DNA of 64,000 nucleotides from Armigeres subalbatus (GCF_024139115.2 NW_026942464.1:1-64000), one strand, 5' to 3'. Positions 34,981 through 46,369 are shown, counted from the first letter of the stretch. Notes: generated from the sequence alone by a model not told the origin. Numbers and translations are program-made.

Positions 34981-36300
34981 AAATCATCGCAGGACCACCC
35001 TTTGTTTTCAGAAGGCAACCAAATTGGACCACCATCCAGAAACATCCGGAAGTTGCCGATTCTGAAGTTTATCCTGAAAACTGAGACTTTCAGAAAATTT
35101 TAGTGCTGTGTAATGAGCGAACAAAATCAATACAAAATACTCATTCATCCCGGATGACCACTAACTGGTTTTAGAAGAAGTTCTGGAAGAACATCAGGAG
35201 AAATGACCAGGTGTATGAATGATTATATTTTGAAGTGCGATTTTTTATAAATCTATTGTTGGCGTATTTCCAATTTGGAAATCCTAAAACTAATACTTGC
35301 CTTAGCATTGTGAGGATTAAATCATTTGCATGACAACGCATTGACCACCATTGTGGCCAGCACTGAATATCCGGAACACCCATAGTAAAAGACAAAACTT
35401 TGAAAACTGAACCAAAATAAACTTGTCTAAGTATCCTTGGTTTTCCTGTCAGGGGGTCACACTGTGGCGTAGCTGACTGCGTTCGCTTTACAAGCGGATC
35501 GATGTGAAGCTGATTCCTTAGCCCTTCCACCAAACCCTTGTCAGTCGCCAGATCCATGGTGTTGGTAGAAACATGCTCAACACCCAAAGCATCGAGCATC
35601 GTGAGCTAACTCAGCAGTTACCGACAGGTATCGCGCTGGAGTTTCAATTTAGAATCGCATCCTTTCGCTCATTCACTGAAAATGTTGTCTCTCCAATAAG
35701 CACCAATTCTAATGCGTATGGTTATTATCAATTGTTTTCCCAACGCTGGTTCCAGGTCCGCGTCGTTCTTGGGCCGCCAATCAATCAGTCTCCTACGCCG
35801 ATCGTCCTTGTATCATTGATTGCACACAACCAGAGAGTGCAGGGTCACCCTGGGCCGATGTCTCAGATTCTCTTCTTCTTCTATACTTTATCAACTGTCT
35901 GTATACATTTTGTATAGTAAAACCGCGAGCAGCACATATTACACAAGAATTTATGTGACCATTCACCATTTTCATCCGCCATATATTAAAGTAGTATTTC
36001 CGCCTGAACACTCGGGGAATTCAGTAGTCTGCATCTATTTACGTTCATGGTTTATGGCCATACAGGGTAACTGGATGAATCAACGATGTGGACAGAGCTA
36101 GTTTGTCGTGTCTTGAACTGCGAACGCTTCCTACAAGCCGTAGAAAGATCTACTTGCAGCTGTAACGTTTTCAGCTCGCGGCAAACGTCATTAATACATT
36201 TGTCCAGTGTTCCAGATACGAATTTGCCAACAATATAAAATCGCATCCCATCATTTCCACCTCGGATCCAACCAAATTTGGACTGCACGATCTATGCGTG
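34981..36300. other. Possible old transposon-derived sequence, unrecognised
   Basis: Minus-strand frames at 35171-35599 (142 codons, with a polar segment starting LDALGVEHVSTNTMDLATD) and 36052-36288 (78 codons) are less AT-rich than their surroundings and could be fragments of coding sequence. I do not recognise either product, and both lack clear starts and neighbours. They could be exapted or decayed repeat sequence. Confidence 0.35.
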
Positions 36301-36479
36301 ATGACTACTAAGTCAGTGATTTCCAAAAGTAAACCACAGATACTGGTTTGCCTTCAAACAACTTTATGGTATACGATAGTTCTCCATATTTCTCAGATTT
36401 CGTTAGATCTGGCTTAAATAGTACTCATACTAACGCCAAGTATATATTTAAACAAAATTGATTTTAAGCTAAATCAATG

Positions 36480-36740
36480 CTTCCAGGACTCTGTAGGATT
36501 TTCTTATTGATGTCCCAGACGCGCCTTGTGGTATTCAAACCCTGACCATTTTCAACAGTCGGCCAGACGCGCTTTGTGAATTTTTAAATACAATCCACAT
36601 TTCCATCGGTCTTCCAGACGCTTTGTGATTTTCTAACCGCAATCCACTTTCAGCAGTCTTCCAGACGCGCTTTGTGATTTTCGGCTTCAATCCATTTCCA
36701 GCGGTCCTTCAGATGAACTTTGTAGCAATACAAACCACCT
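36480..36740. repeat. Minisatellite, CAGACGCGCTTTGTGATTTT family (copy 1)
   Basis: GTCTTCCAGACG(CG)CTTTGTG-type segments recur near 36515, 36573, 36618 and 36662, each followed by TTTT and a CAATCCA segment. The step is about 45-60 bp. The same family occurs at 44890-45195. Confidence 0.7.
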
Positions 36741-36789
36741 TGCCTTAGTTTTAAAGCTTCAAATATGTTACTCTTTGTACATTAATTAC

Positions 36790-37010
36790 TTTAATTATAC
36801 TGGCCTTTTGAATTCAGCGTCATAAAAATAAAAATAAAATAACCTGACATGATCCTTAAAATGTGTTACTAATGGCCTGAAATCGATGACAGCAACTCTC
36901 CGTGGGTGCGTGAGCCTTGGAGATCTATGAAGAGAGCCAACATGACGCAACTCATGATTGCCACGATGGTGTTGAAACATAATCACACTGATGGCTACTT
37001 ACTCAAACCT
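36790..37010. repeat. Dispersed repeat linked to the minisatellite (copy 1)
   Basis: GAATTCAGCGTC, CCTGAAATCGATGACAGCAAC, TCCGTGGGTGCGTGAGC and TTGGAGATCTATGAAGAG match segments at 45290-45480 in the same order. Both copies sit just right of the CAGACGCGC minisatellite, so the pair forms one composite repeat. Confidence 0.6.
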
Positions 37011-37229
37011 GATGTCATAACATGAGTTCTTCATGCTCCCTGGAGTTTTAAAATAAAGGCAATATTTCACCTGCCCTTTACAACTCTTCCGGTATAAGTA
37101 GGAATTTGAATGAAGAGTTGATTCCATGATTGATGATGTTTTGCCCAAAGATTTTGTGAGCAGACACACGGAATGGAAATCTATTTCAACGTATTCTGAA
37201 CTGAATAATGTTGGTCATAAGATCGCCTT

Positions 37230-37657
37230 AGACTTTAACCAGGTAGATCAGTGCTGCGATCTGCGAGGATCAAATCCTTCGTGAGTGGATCAGAGTGGTG
37301 TGGTGTTCCTCAACTGATGGTGCACTGGCACAAGTTGACTCATTTGGTGGGCAATCGCTTCTTTATTAGCTGGACGTTGATTTTGTCAAGCTTTTCTCTC
37401 AAGGGATCGGCAACCTTTGGACGTCTGGTTGGTCCTGAATCTCTGCATGTCGCTCTCAAGGTATTTCCTTGTTCGTGTATGCTCTCGTTGAAATTGGGGA
37501 GATCTGGTTTCAGGAACAAGCCCATACAGTATTCTTTCGTTATCCCTTGCTTGTTGTTGAAGGGAGTAGCTTGCAGGGGCTACATGATTCTTCTATATTT
37601 ACGGAGGCCGTTCCCTGAACATCCGATCACAGGTGTACAGTTTTGGTACTTGAATAC
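37230..37657. other. Coding-like fragment of unknown identity
   Basis: The plus strand is open over 37251-37667 (138 codons) and the minus strand over 37340-37525 (61 codons). Composition is less AT-rich than the flanks. The minus reading (LPNFNESIHEQGNTLRATC) looks more protein-like than the plus reading. It directly abuts the 5'-truncated retrotransposon copy. I do not recognise a family. Confidence 0.3.
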
Positions 37658-37745
37658 TTCAATTTAGTGGTAGTGAAATTAGCAACCGACAACCCCTTCA
37701 TAGAAATTGGGTTGATGGAGTCCACCTAGGAAGCCAAAGGCAATC

Positions 37746-37877
37746 CAATTAACACAAAATCGTATGATGCAATATAAGACGCTAAAGTGGGTGATATACG
37801 TACATATTGTGGCAGGAAGTACCATATGGCCTCCATTTAGCATCTTATGTGATATCATATACGATGCCCAACAATTG
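37746..37877. mobile_element. Small foldback MITE (about 130 bp) in ORF1
   Basis: It interrupts the ORF1 segment equivalent to GAGGCAATAGTCGGCAGC in copy 1. The left end CAATTAACACAAAATCGTATG with AAGACGCTAAAG pairs with the inverted right end (CAATTGTTGGGCATCGTATA, AAGATGCTAAATG). It is about 132 bp, with no coding capacity. Confidence 0.65.
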
Positions 37878-38507
37878 ACTGGGATGGTCAGCAGCTCAGT
37901 GCCAGCATGACGTGGTCACTCAACCTTCTTGGCTAAAAAGAAACGCCGGTAAGGGTTATTGACGGCCATGGCTTGTGAGCGATGAACCGCAAACCGTGGG
38001 CTTTCGGCCTTCGAGGTGGCGACGGAACAATGGACGCCATCATCGACACCAAATCATCGAAGCATAATATCAGCAAGGACCTCAAGAGGAGCTTGCAGAA
38101 ACTTCGAAGTCGATGCTGGACGCCAAGCTGGAGAGGGTGAGACGGCCAGGTGTAAATACCTGAAATCGGTGGAGTCGAGGTCACCAGACTGAGCCCAAGT
38201 TGCCGGACTCAGGCAGGTCGAATCGACCGAGGCGTCCCAGTGAAGACGGTGGTGCCAATCTACCCAGACTGAGGCTCAAACCGATATGAGCACGTCAGGG
38301 TGACTGCTCCAACAGACGAACACAAGCGAGGAGACCGTCTCAAGATGAGCTCCCTGGGAGCCGCTCAAAATGGAGGTTACCCAAACAAGGGTAGTGGGCT
38401 GGGAAGCTGAACCCCAGCCAGGTACCTCCCAAAGCCAGGGAGGAAGACACTGGAAGGTCCATCCACTCAGGAAAGACAGGGTAGTGAGGGGTTGCGGCAG
38501 GCTGAAG

Positions 38508-38572
38508 TTTTTTTTTTTTTGTTTCTTTATTAAGGGACTTTCCAGCCCCGAAGGCTGGCTCTACGTCTCCGA
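38508..38572 (-). mobile_element. 5'-truncated retrotransposon 3' end with poly(A)
   Basis: A T-run (38508-38520) is followed by GTTTCTTTATTAAGGGACTT, which in reverse is an AATAAA polyadenylation signal just before a poly(A) tail. A short duplication of CAGGCTG (38498-38504 and 38573-38579) flanks the insert. Only about 65 bp of the 3' end was copied, a typical outcome of target-primed reverse transcription. Confidence 0.65.
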
Positions 38573-39144
38573 CAGGCTGGTTCTCATGCACCAAACCAGA
38601 AATGAGAGGATGACGCCTCTGGACCCTGGTCGAGAACAAGAGGAAACCGAGCGTCAAGGACCGAAAAGAAGGCCCAGGCGAATGAGGGGTAGCAAGAAGT
38701 CTAGGGTGAGCGCCAATCGCTCGGGGCGATGCCTAGTCATCACGGCAACGAGCTAAGTACTCGGACGTTTTTGAAGCGATGAGGTGACGTCAAGCTGGTG
38801 AACTCGGCGTCGACGTACGTCAAATAAGACGTACCCGGATGGGCGAGACGATCCTCGAGCTGAGCGGGCGTCTTGCAAACGCCATACAAGAAGTTGGCGG
38901 AAGGAGGATTTGGGCGAGACGGTCAAGGTGAGGGGCACTCACTACGGAGGTAAATCTAAAGGTTAAAGACCTGGACGAGATCACCAAATCGAAGAGCTCG
39001 TCACGGCACTGACGACAGTGTGAAGTGGAACCCACCGCAACCGTCAGCTGGAAAGGTCAACAGGGACGCAGGTAACGATGGTTCCGGCTATCTGCAGCGG
39101 ACGCCTCAAGGTAGTCAAGTTAAGGAGCGACAAAGTGGAATGGT

Positions 39145-39417
39145 TAGGGTCCTCTGTAGCCGTGGTAAGACGCGCGGCTACAAAGCAAGACCATGCTGAG
39201 GGTGGCTGGGTTCGATTCCTGCCGTCTAGGCAATTTCGGATTGAAATTGTCTCGACTTCCCTGGCATAAAAGTATCATCGTTTAGCCTCATGATATACAA
39301 TGCAGAAATGGTAACTGGCTTAGAAACCTCAGTTAATAACTGTGGAAGTGCTTAATGAACACTAGTTGCGAGGCGGCAATGTCCCAGTGGGGGATGCGAA
39401 TGCGAAGAAAGCAGAAG
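39145..39417 (+). mobile_element. tRNA-derived SINE, Feilai-like (copy 2)
   Basis: It matches copy 1 (11251-11538) end to end, including the B-box GGTTCGATTCC and the trailing GAAGAAAGCAGAAG. It is 273 bp against 288 bp because of short deletions, including one in the A-box region (GCCGTGGTAAG for GCCGTGCGGTAAG). A 10-bp target duplication GTGGAATGGT (39135-39144 and 39418-39427) lies in ORF1 of the host element. Confidence 0.85.
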
Positions 39418-39650
39418 GTGGAATGGTCGGTGTGCCCTGTGGAAGCGCCGCCGAGCAATCCGAGTTTGCTTCAGTGCCTGGAACAGGGCACAAGCAATGG
39501 AACTATGAGAGCCCTGACAGAAGCAAGCTCTACCGACGCTGAGGATTGAAGGGACAAGGCGCAATGCTACGAACCTACAATTGTTTGATTGTTCCAACTA
39601 AAGCGGGTGATTCAAAGTACCCAGCGTTTAAGCGTGCTGCAAAAACACAG

Positions 39651-42600
39651 CGCAGGTAACAGCTGAACCTGAACCACTGATGCAGCAACAACGGCAATAC
39701 CGCACCACCGTTCACCGAAAACGATCCATAAATAACATCTGAATGTTTCATAAACATACCATAAATCCATAAAATAGTTTGGGAGATTCCATAAAAAGAA
39801 TATTTTATGATCCATAAAACTTTGAAAAATGATCATAAAAACATTTTTGATCCATAAAATTTCAAATTTGCGCATTTTTTATCATTGATGATCCATAATT
39901 TTAGTAATATGATCCATAAGTTTGGTCATATGATCCATAATTTTGATAATGTGACCCATAATACTTGGAAAGAAGGTTAATGAAACTATATTAGTTAAGT
40001 CCACACATTTTGTAAAATCTATGGGATCATTTATCAAAGTTTAGATCATATCACTAAAACTATGGATCATTTGAAATAAGAATTATGGATCAAATGGTCT
40101 GAATTATGGATCATATGACTCAAATTATGGATACGTACTGAAAGTGGATCATCATCACGATAAAAAAAATGCATAATTTTAAGTTTATGGATCAAAGCCT
40201 AGTTTTGTGGATCATTTCCAGATCATGGATCATTTGTGCCTTTATGAGTGAAATAGCAAAATTGTAATGTTTTCTTGACCATGTTAATGGAACATATTTC
40301 CTTTTAATTACTAAATTTTAGCTTAGTTATGGATCAAAAATTATTCTTTGGAGATCTCCTGAACTATTTTATGGATTTATAGTAGCGTTTTTCCATTTTT
40401 ATGGATCCGTCTTTGTATTTTATATTCAAAAGTGTCATTTTGCCCCCAGCAACTGCTGTCAGACAGTTGCTAGATGGGGACAGATATCGCCATCATGGAT
40501 CATACCGGGTACCCGCCAGGAACGGTAATTGGGTCCTGATGAGTCTAAATGGCGGCGATATGGACAACGAAATAACCAGTCCAAAGTTGATGTCTTCGTA
40601 CGAGAACTTCGTCCTTGCCAATGTCAACAGGGTCTTCTTCTGCATGCCTGCGCCTCTTCGGTGGTCGATCCAGCGACAGTTCGGTCGTATGCTGGGTGTT
40701 TGACGGCTTCAGCATTTGGGGCATGGGCCGGTGGTGATAGCAGGGACTTCAACGCTTGCAGGTCGTGGAATGGGGAAGCGCCGTTTTCATGAATCAGCAG
40801 GGGCGAATCCCGCTGGAATGCAGACCATGTTGAATGGACTTGGCCATTGTCGGTACCAAAGTACCTACAGCTGGAACAGGGCAGAGTCGATTATCGACGT
40901 TACGTTCTGGACTATTAAACGAGGTACCTAGTTCAGGAACTGGAGGGTAGATGATGGCCACACTCAAAGCGACCACCTGGCGGTTCGCTACAGTATCGAC
41001 TATACGACCAGCATTCGCGGACGGAAGAAGAGACGAGCCTAGCCCTCGTATGTGGAAGACATCGGCACCTCGACGAGCAGGTATTTAAGGAAACACTCCG
41101 CCACCAAACACAATACTCTCTTGATATTCAAATGATGTTCGGTGCAAATTTTGATATTGCCTGTTCTTTTATCATCTTTTTATCAATGTCCACTTATCAT
41201 GTTTTGTTATTGTCCATAGCTTCTGCCCGGGATGCCACCATTCCTAGGAACATCCACCCCTAGGAATGGGAGGCCATATTACTGGTGGACTCAAGCAGTT
41301 GGCGAACCTGCGCCGCGCGCCCTGCAGGCACAGGAGGCGGATGCAGCAACTTGCAGAAGGAGCATGTTGAACGACGAATTTGGCGTTCGTGAAACCTGAG
41401 AGCCGCTCTGGAGACTGAGAACAGATCAAGTAAAAAAGCCTGTGAGCCTGTATCAAAGTGTAGCACTGAATCCATGGGGTGACGCCTATAGGGTCATGTG
41501 TGCCCAAGAACACGTGGGAATGATGGCCCCTACAGAACAGTCTCAGAGATGCTGGAGAGGATCATCATGAGGGCTCTTCCCACGTCATGGCCCAAGTCTG
41601 AGCCTCATTGTGGAGCTGCCAGAATGGGGTGGCCGACAGGGAAGAGTTGGCCAGAACTTGCGGAGATTATAAAAAAAAAAAAGACTCCTCGTCAGGCATG
41701 CGAAGGATGCCTGGACGTGGAAACCCTGACATGGAAAGGCAGAGCTTGGTCCTATTGCCAAGGCAGGAAAACCACCGGGGATCCATCGGCATATAGACCA
41801 ATATGGCTGCTTGATATGGCGGGGAGGTGTCAAGAAGATCATCCTCAGGTTGTTGATACGCACGGAGAGTGCGGATGGTCTATCCGTGTAGTTTAACCCG
41901 AAAGGTAAGTCGATCAGTTCAAATCTGGAGATAGCTATCCAGCGTAAGAGGAGGAGTTGCAATTGTGCAGTAGTGACTCTCTCGACATGAGGAATGCGTT
42001 AGTGCCAGTTGGGCAGCTGTTAGATGCGCTCACCGTCTGGAATTCCAGTACCTGTGCAAGATTCTCGGGAAGCTGCTTCCAGAATCAGTACTGGTATATA
42101 CGACACGGAGGCGGATCAGAGTGCGTTGACGCGCCTCAGGGTTTCCGCAAAGTTCCATACTGTGTCCGAACTTGCCGAAACGTCATGTACGACGGTGCCT
42201 TGAGGTTGAAGTTCCCAGTGGGCGTGGTAATCGTGACGCTGACGATATTTCAACTGGAGGTTCGGCGAATCGATCGAGGAGGCGGAGTTGACTGTACTCG
42301 ATCGCAGGTGTGGAGGTGGATGAGTTCCAGGAAGTTGAACTGGCTCACCACAAGACTGAAATTAGTTGTTTATTTAACAACCGAAGTCAGACAACAAGCG
42401 GTGATAGGGCGGTGACACGCGGTCCTCTGAACATCCATCAAACTCTTAAGAGTAATGATCGAATACGCTCACCTTTAGTAGCCGTCGATGCATACCAAGA
42501 GTGCCTCACAGCTATAATGGCATTGCCAGGTGATGTCCAATAGCTCTGCAGTTTATACCCTTGACGCAAGATTCTGGCTAGTGTCGCTCTGTCATACTGG

Positions 42601-43445
42601 GGCACGGCCCTGCGTAATAACTGCTACAGGGGTGAAGTTGAAAGTACGTATGAAGCTCATGTGCGAGCATGCCGTGTCGCACGATGCACTTACTGCGTTA
42701 TCACCGGTATGATACCTGTGAAATCGTTATCGGTGAAGACATAGAGTGCTTCGAGAAATGCGTGGCACGAAAGGCATCCGTAAGGACTACCGAGTTGGCC
42801 TCAATTCCCTCAATGGACACATAAGGACGATACCGGAGATAGGTACGTGGGTCAAGAGGCGCATGAAATCCTCCACACCTGGCCCAGGTCATACAGGCCA
42901 TGGTTGCTACTTACACCAGTTGGACCTCGGCCTCGCCCGAGGTGTCCAGTGTGCGTTTGAGAGAAACGGCGGAACACGTGTTGTTCGTATGCCACGTTTT
43001 CGCTTACAATGCGTGACCACTGCTTGCCACATGGGTCTGGACACTACCAGCCAACGTCGGAATGTGTTAAAGAGAAGTTGGCTGACCGTTTTATCGGCTA
43101 TCGTCAAATCGTCTCGGAGCTACACGAAGGTGGCGCGTGGACTCGAGGAATGCTGGTTCAGGCGCAAATAAGAGTGTCGGTGAGTCGGCTTCATGGTCTA
43201 CGTGGTGCCTGTGAACTCGATCCTTTATCGACAAGTGGCGCGCGAAGAACACATGGTATCGTCGCTTTCGTCGAGTCAAGCAGGTGGGTCCGAGGGACGG
43301 AAGGGTCCTCGTCAAGGCTAGGCAGGCGTAGGCACCGTCGGCAAGTCCCTCTGTGACTGGCGGATGCCCTATCGAGAGGGCAATTTGGGTGCAGCACTCA
43401 TCATTCTTGATACATCGTGCAGAGAGAGCGGGAGGAAGTCGACCC
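39651..43445 (+). pseudogene. Retrotransposon ORF2 (endonuclease-RT) pseudogene, copy 3
   Basis: After the ORF1 stop the start reads LNLNH-like, then the foldback element intervenes. The endonuclease follows: VNRVFFC…PLRWSIQRQFGRM (about 40610-40690), a GDFNA-equivalent (GGGACTTCAACGC near 40742) and SDHLAVRY (about 40965-40990). The polymerase part includes WWTQAV (near 41282), GDPSAYRPI (near 41780), a FRKGKS-like stretch (near 41900), and SSRKLN with HHKTE near 42325-42360. The C-terminal finger region (RETAEHVLFV) lies near 42960-43000. Frames shift repeatedly, so no enzyme can be made. Motif order and the C-terminal finger place it in the R1/LOA group by family knowledge. Confidence 0.78.
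39705..40430. mobile_element. Large foldback element built of GATCCATAA repeats
   Basis: The left half has many direct copies of GATCCATAA or ATCCATAAAA (near 39722, 39767, 39800, 39850, 39890, 39911, 39930). The right half has the inverse TTATGGATC (near 40042, 40086, 40108, 40330, 40370). The ends pair as AAATCCATAAAATAGTT and GAGATTCC against AACTATTTTATGGATTT and GGAGATCTCC. It sits just after the start of ORF2 in the host retrotransposon. There is no coding frame. Confidence 0.75.
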
Positions 43446-43765
43446 CCCCACCTTCCGAGGACATAGGGCGTGGTAAGGCCACCTGGAAAGCCAATGCTGG
43501 CACGATACCTGGTGTTCTATCAAAAGCGGTCACGATGTTCGATGCGGACACGCACTAACCTCGAGGTGGTTGTGCACTGGCCCCTTTGAAGCATTATTTT
43601 TCGAATTGTGTACCGAAGGGACGATGACTGGCACAATGAAACGGTTTTGCGATGGTCGAGGATGTAGTCCTGCCTCCCTCGTTTGCTCGTTTGAGTGGTC
43701 CCAACCCGCACTTCTGGAAACCAGGTTGTCTGTTGAGGATTCCCCTCCATTGCTTAGGAAAAAAA

Positions 43766-43902
43766 CGTACGATCAATTGCACTCATCGCGTCTCTGTCTG
43801 TACGACGAGTAGTAGTAGCGGAGATAGAATACATTCTTGCCTCACTCCAGCGACTTCCTGGATGAAGATCAGACATAGCTCCTCTAGCAATACGTAACCT
43901 AG
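43766..43902 (-). pseudogene. Reverse transcriptase fragment at the assembly gap
   Basis: Read on the minus strand, 43811-43899 encodes a stretch containing LCLIFIQEVAGVRQECILSP. GVRQ.C.LSPLL is the conserved RT block found in many non-LTR retrotransposons. The fragment is cut by the N run on one side and the poly(A) end of the R1-like copy on the other, so neither length nor family can be given. Confidence 0.6.
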
Positions 43903-43927
43903 NNNNNNNNNNNNNNNNNNNNNNNNN
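43903..43927. other. Assembly gap of 25 N
   Basis: A run of exactly 25 unknown bases. A fixed round length suggests a scaffolding or filler gap rather than a measured distance. Confidence 0.99.
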
Positions 43928-44330
43928 AAGTTAAAATATGTGCTGCTAGGGATGCTTGTTTTCTCCTTGGTTATTTTAATGAAACGGAGGTGAACATCTG
44001 TTGCATTTGAGCAATCGTTTACTCCATTTAAAACTACACATCAACCCAAATTGCGGGTCGCGAAAAAACGTGATTCATACTTTCGTTCCTTTTCCATGTC
44101 ACACTTAAATACAAGCTTTAAAATTAGGATTTAAGTAATGAATGGATTATTAGAGAACAAAATGAAGCCAATCATTCTTTGTTATCCGAGATTATAGCAA
44201 ATGCAATGAAGTCAATTTCTTCCAAAACTCCAAATTCACCCAAATGCAATCCAAAACAAGCAGTTTTGAACCTCATTTCTAATAAGATTTAAAACAACCT
44301 AATAGGGTAAGAAAATCCAATTCAAATTGA
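43928..44330. other. AT-rich, no gene seen
   Basis: Nothing coding or repeated is recognisable. A-rich CAAT/CCAA words increase towards the simple repeat on the right. Confidence 0.5.
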
Positions 44331-44580
44331 AACTAACCCAATCCAAACTAAACCAACCTAAATTTAATCTAAATCCAAATCCAATTTAATCCAAATGCAA
44401 TCCAATGCATTTTAAATCCAATCCAAATCCGATCCAAAACCAATCCAAATCCAATTCAAATCCAATCAAAATCCAATCCGATCCAATTTCAATCAAAATC
44501 CAATCCAAATCTAATCTTATCCAACCAATCCAGATCCAATTTAACTATTCCAACTCCTATCCAAATCCAATCCAACTTTT
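44331..44580. repeat. Simple repeat, (A)ATCCAATCCAA type
   Basis: Words AATCCAATCCAAATCC repeat with slight variation for about 250 bp. The 72-codon frame over it (44405-44623) is a low-complexity Pro/Ile/Gln/Asn/Ser artefact. Confidence 0.85.
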
Positions 44581-44889
44581 AGTTTCGTATCACCATCAAT
44601 ATGAACTTAGCATATTGATGTGACCTTCCGAGAAAGCCTTGCAAATGACATTTATCTTAAATTCCGCAAAATCGGAGATATTCTATTATATTATATATGA
44701 TAGGCGGTAAACCTGTACTGCTAGACAATAACTCCAAACTAGTCTTACGCATAATAAATTTGAACTTCCGAATAGCTTTGTGAAATCCGGCAACCTTATT
44801 AATTTTGCAAAGTCAAAGATATGCGATCCTAGAATTGATCCAGCTATGGCCATTTATTCAGTACTTTCCAAGATAAATTTCCAGATTTT

Positions 44890-45195
44890 CCGTTGGTCTT
44901 CCACACGGCCCATGAAGTTTCACAGACTGCAATACATTTTTCGGCCACCTTTCAAACACGCCTTATAGTTTTCTAAACAACAAACCATTTTTCACCGGTC
45001 TTCCAGACGCTCATTGTGATTTTGCAAACCACAAACCAATTTCCGACGGTCTTTCAGAGAGCCTGTGGTTCTTCAAACCACAAACCATTTTCCAGCGGTC
45101 TTTCAGACGCGCCACCACGACCATTTTCGACGGTCTTGAGACGCGTCTGACTTAGCAACCACAATCCATTTTTCGACGGTCTTCAAGAGCTGATT
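44890..45195. repeat. Minisatellite, CAGACGCGCTTTGTGATTTT family (copy 2)
   Basis: GGTCTTCCAGACGC or GGTCTTTCAGACGC segments recur about every 55-60 bp (near 44897, 44998, 45050, 45098, 45131), with CAAACCACAAACCATTTT between them. It is the same family as 36480-36740. Confidence 0.75.
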
Positions 45196-45289
45196 TGCAA
45201 TACGACAAAGCATCGATCACTGATCATGATATAGTTCAGATTATTCGATACAAATGATGATAGTATGTATATACACTGCTAGTTAAACC

Positions 45290-45500
45290 ACTTGAATTCA
45301 ACTCACCTTTGAAATCAGCGACAGGATCGAAAAATATACTGGCAGGATCGCGAAATGTGACCCTAAATGGCCGGAACGAAGTTATGACAGTAATCTCGTG
45401 GATGCGTGAGCACGCCGCGGAGATCTGACTGGAAGAGGCAGAGTCATGGCTTGCTGCTCGCTGATTGACACGCTGGGGTGTGAAATCTATAAACATATGC
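45290..45500. repeat. Dispersed repeat linked to the minisatellite (copy 2)
   Basis: GAATTCAACTCACC, GAAATCAGCGACAGGATCG, CGTGGATGCGTGAGCACG and GGAGATCTGACTGGAAGAGG correspond in order to the copy at 36790-37010, and CTGATTGACACGCTGGGG corresponds to the relative at 30460. Confidence 0.6.
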
Positions 45501-45719
45501 TGAAGGCATTTTACGTGTCACTGTCGTTGAAGCACTCCACATCTTCCTTCAGAAGTAAAACTATGTCCATTTAGAATCCGGAATAATAAAATCATCTGTA
45601 TCTCGGTAACGGATTGACGTACAAATAAGGTTAATACATCAAAACAAGGGTAATTCATTGTACTTTAAGGAAAAAATATTGATACAAATAATTTCTTCTT
45701 GTTTCTAGTGAAAATTCGC

Positions 45720-46345
45720 ACCTTCTTCTTTATTCCTCTTATCAAATGTTGCACACCTCCGAGTCAACTTCCTTGGCTCATTTGTTCCACATTTTAGTCA
45801 TCCGAGTCGCGTCCCGAACTGTTTTTCCACTTTTCTTAAGCTTCCGCTTCATTACTGCCTAAAATGTCTCGATGGGCCAGAACTGTGGGCAGTTGCGTGG
45901 ATTTATGTTTTTATCGATGAAATCTTCGTTATTATCGGTACCACTGGATGACTTCCCGGTTGTAGTGGAAACTCGCCAAATCTGGCCAAAACTTCATGGG
46001 ACCTTTATGGGCTTTATGGAAGGTAGACCGCGGTTTTTGATACATTTCTCCTTATACAGCTTCGAGTCCATCGTCTTATTGTCACAAACACTTAAGTCTT
46101 TGCTCCACAGCTGCATATCCCTTGCCAAAATCATCTGTTTTTTTTTGTAAGTTTGTCCAAAACGAAAACTTAAACTTTGTAGGAACTACTCCTCGTGCCG
46201 TCGCCATGTAGAATTTTTGACTAGGAAGCTGTCCGAAATCCATTTTGACATAGGTTCCATCGTCGATGAGCAGGATTATCAACGTGGGTGTGCAAATTTT
46301 TTTCTCTTTCGCTGCACGAAACATCGTGAAATTCATACCACAGTA
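45720..46345 (-). pseudogene. Tc1/mariner transposase relic, D37E type
   Basis: Read on the minus strand, the catalytic part of an IS630-Tc1-mariner transposase is recognisable. The first Asp lies in LLIDDGTYVKMDFGQLP (near 46255), the second in KFWPDLASFHY (Asp codon 45980-45982), and the Glu in NCPQFWPIETF (Glu codon 45868-45870). The Asp-to-Glu interval is 112 bp. That is not a multiple of three but agrees with 37 intervening residues after a 2-bp loss, as in the mosquito D37E group. At least two frameshifts and a stop after PIETF inactivate it, and the N-terminal DNA-binding domain is missing. No terminal inverted repeats were identified. Confidence 0.78.
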
Positions 46346-46369
46346 AGTGGGCGTCAGGTAGACAAACCG

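Larger units (their letters stand above)
37658..39650 (+). pseudogene. Retrotransposon ORF1 (gag) pseudogene, copy 3
   Basis: The sequence aligns to the ORF1 of copy 1 throughout, including the helical region (CATCGAAGCATAATATCAGC at 38057) and the segment upstream of the zinc knuckles. It lacks the first residues, is shifted by dozens of 1-6 bp deletions and is interrupted by three insertions. The first knuckle region is still readable near 39450-39510 (GTTTGCTTCAGTGCCTGGAA, GGGCACAAGCAATGG). No frame longer than about 130 codons survives. Confidence 0.8.
37658..43765 (+). mobile_element. R1-like retrotransposon, long degraded copy (copy 3) with nested insertions
   Basis: The sequence matches copy 1 from about residue 25 of ORF1 (TTCAATTTAGTGGTAGTG) to the 3' end with its A-run (43759-43765). 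Unlike copies 1 and 2 it retains ORF2: the ORF1-ORF2 junction near 39655 reads GCGCAGGTAACAGCTGAACC, followed by endonuclease, reverse transcriptase and C-terminal finger remnants. Nested insertions are a foldback MITE (37746-37877), a LINE 3' end (38508-38572), a SINE (39145-39417) and a large foldback element (about 39705-40430). The copy is full of small deletions. Confidence 0.85.

Noticed and set aside
44405..44623. 72-codon open frame
   Set aside because: It lies over the AATCCAATCC simple repeat and encodes only its translation.
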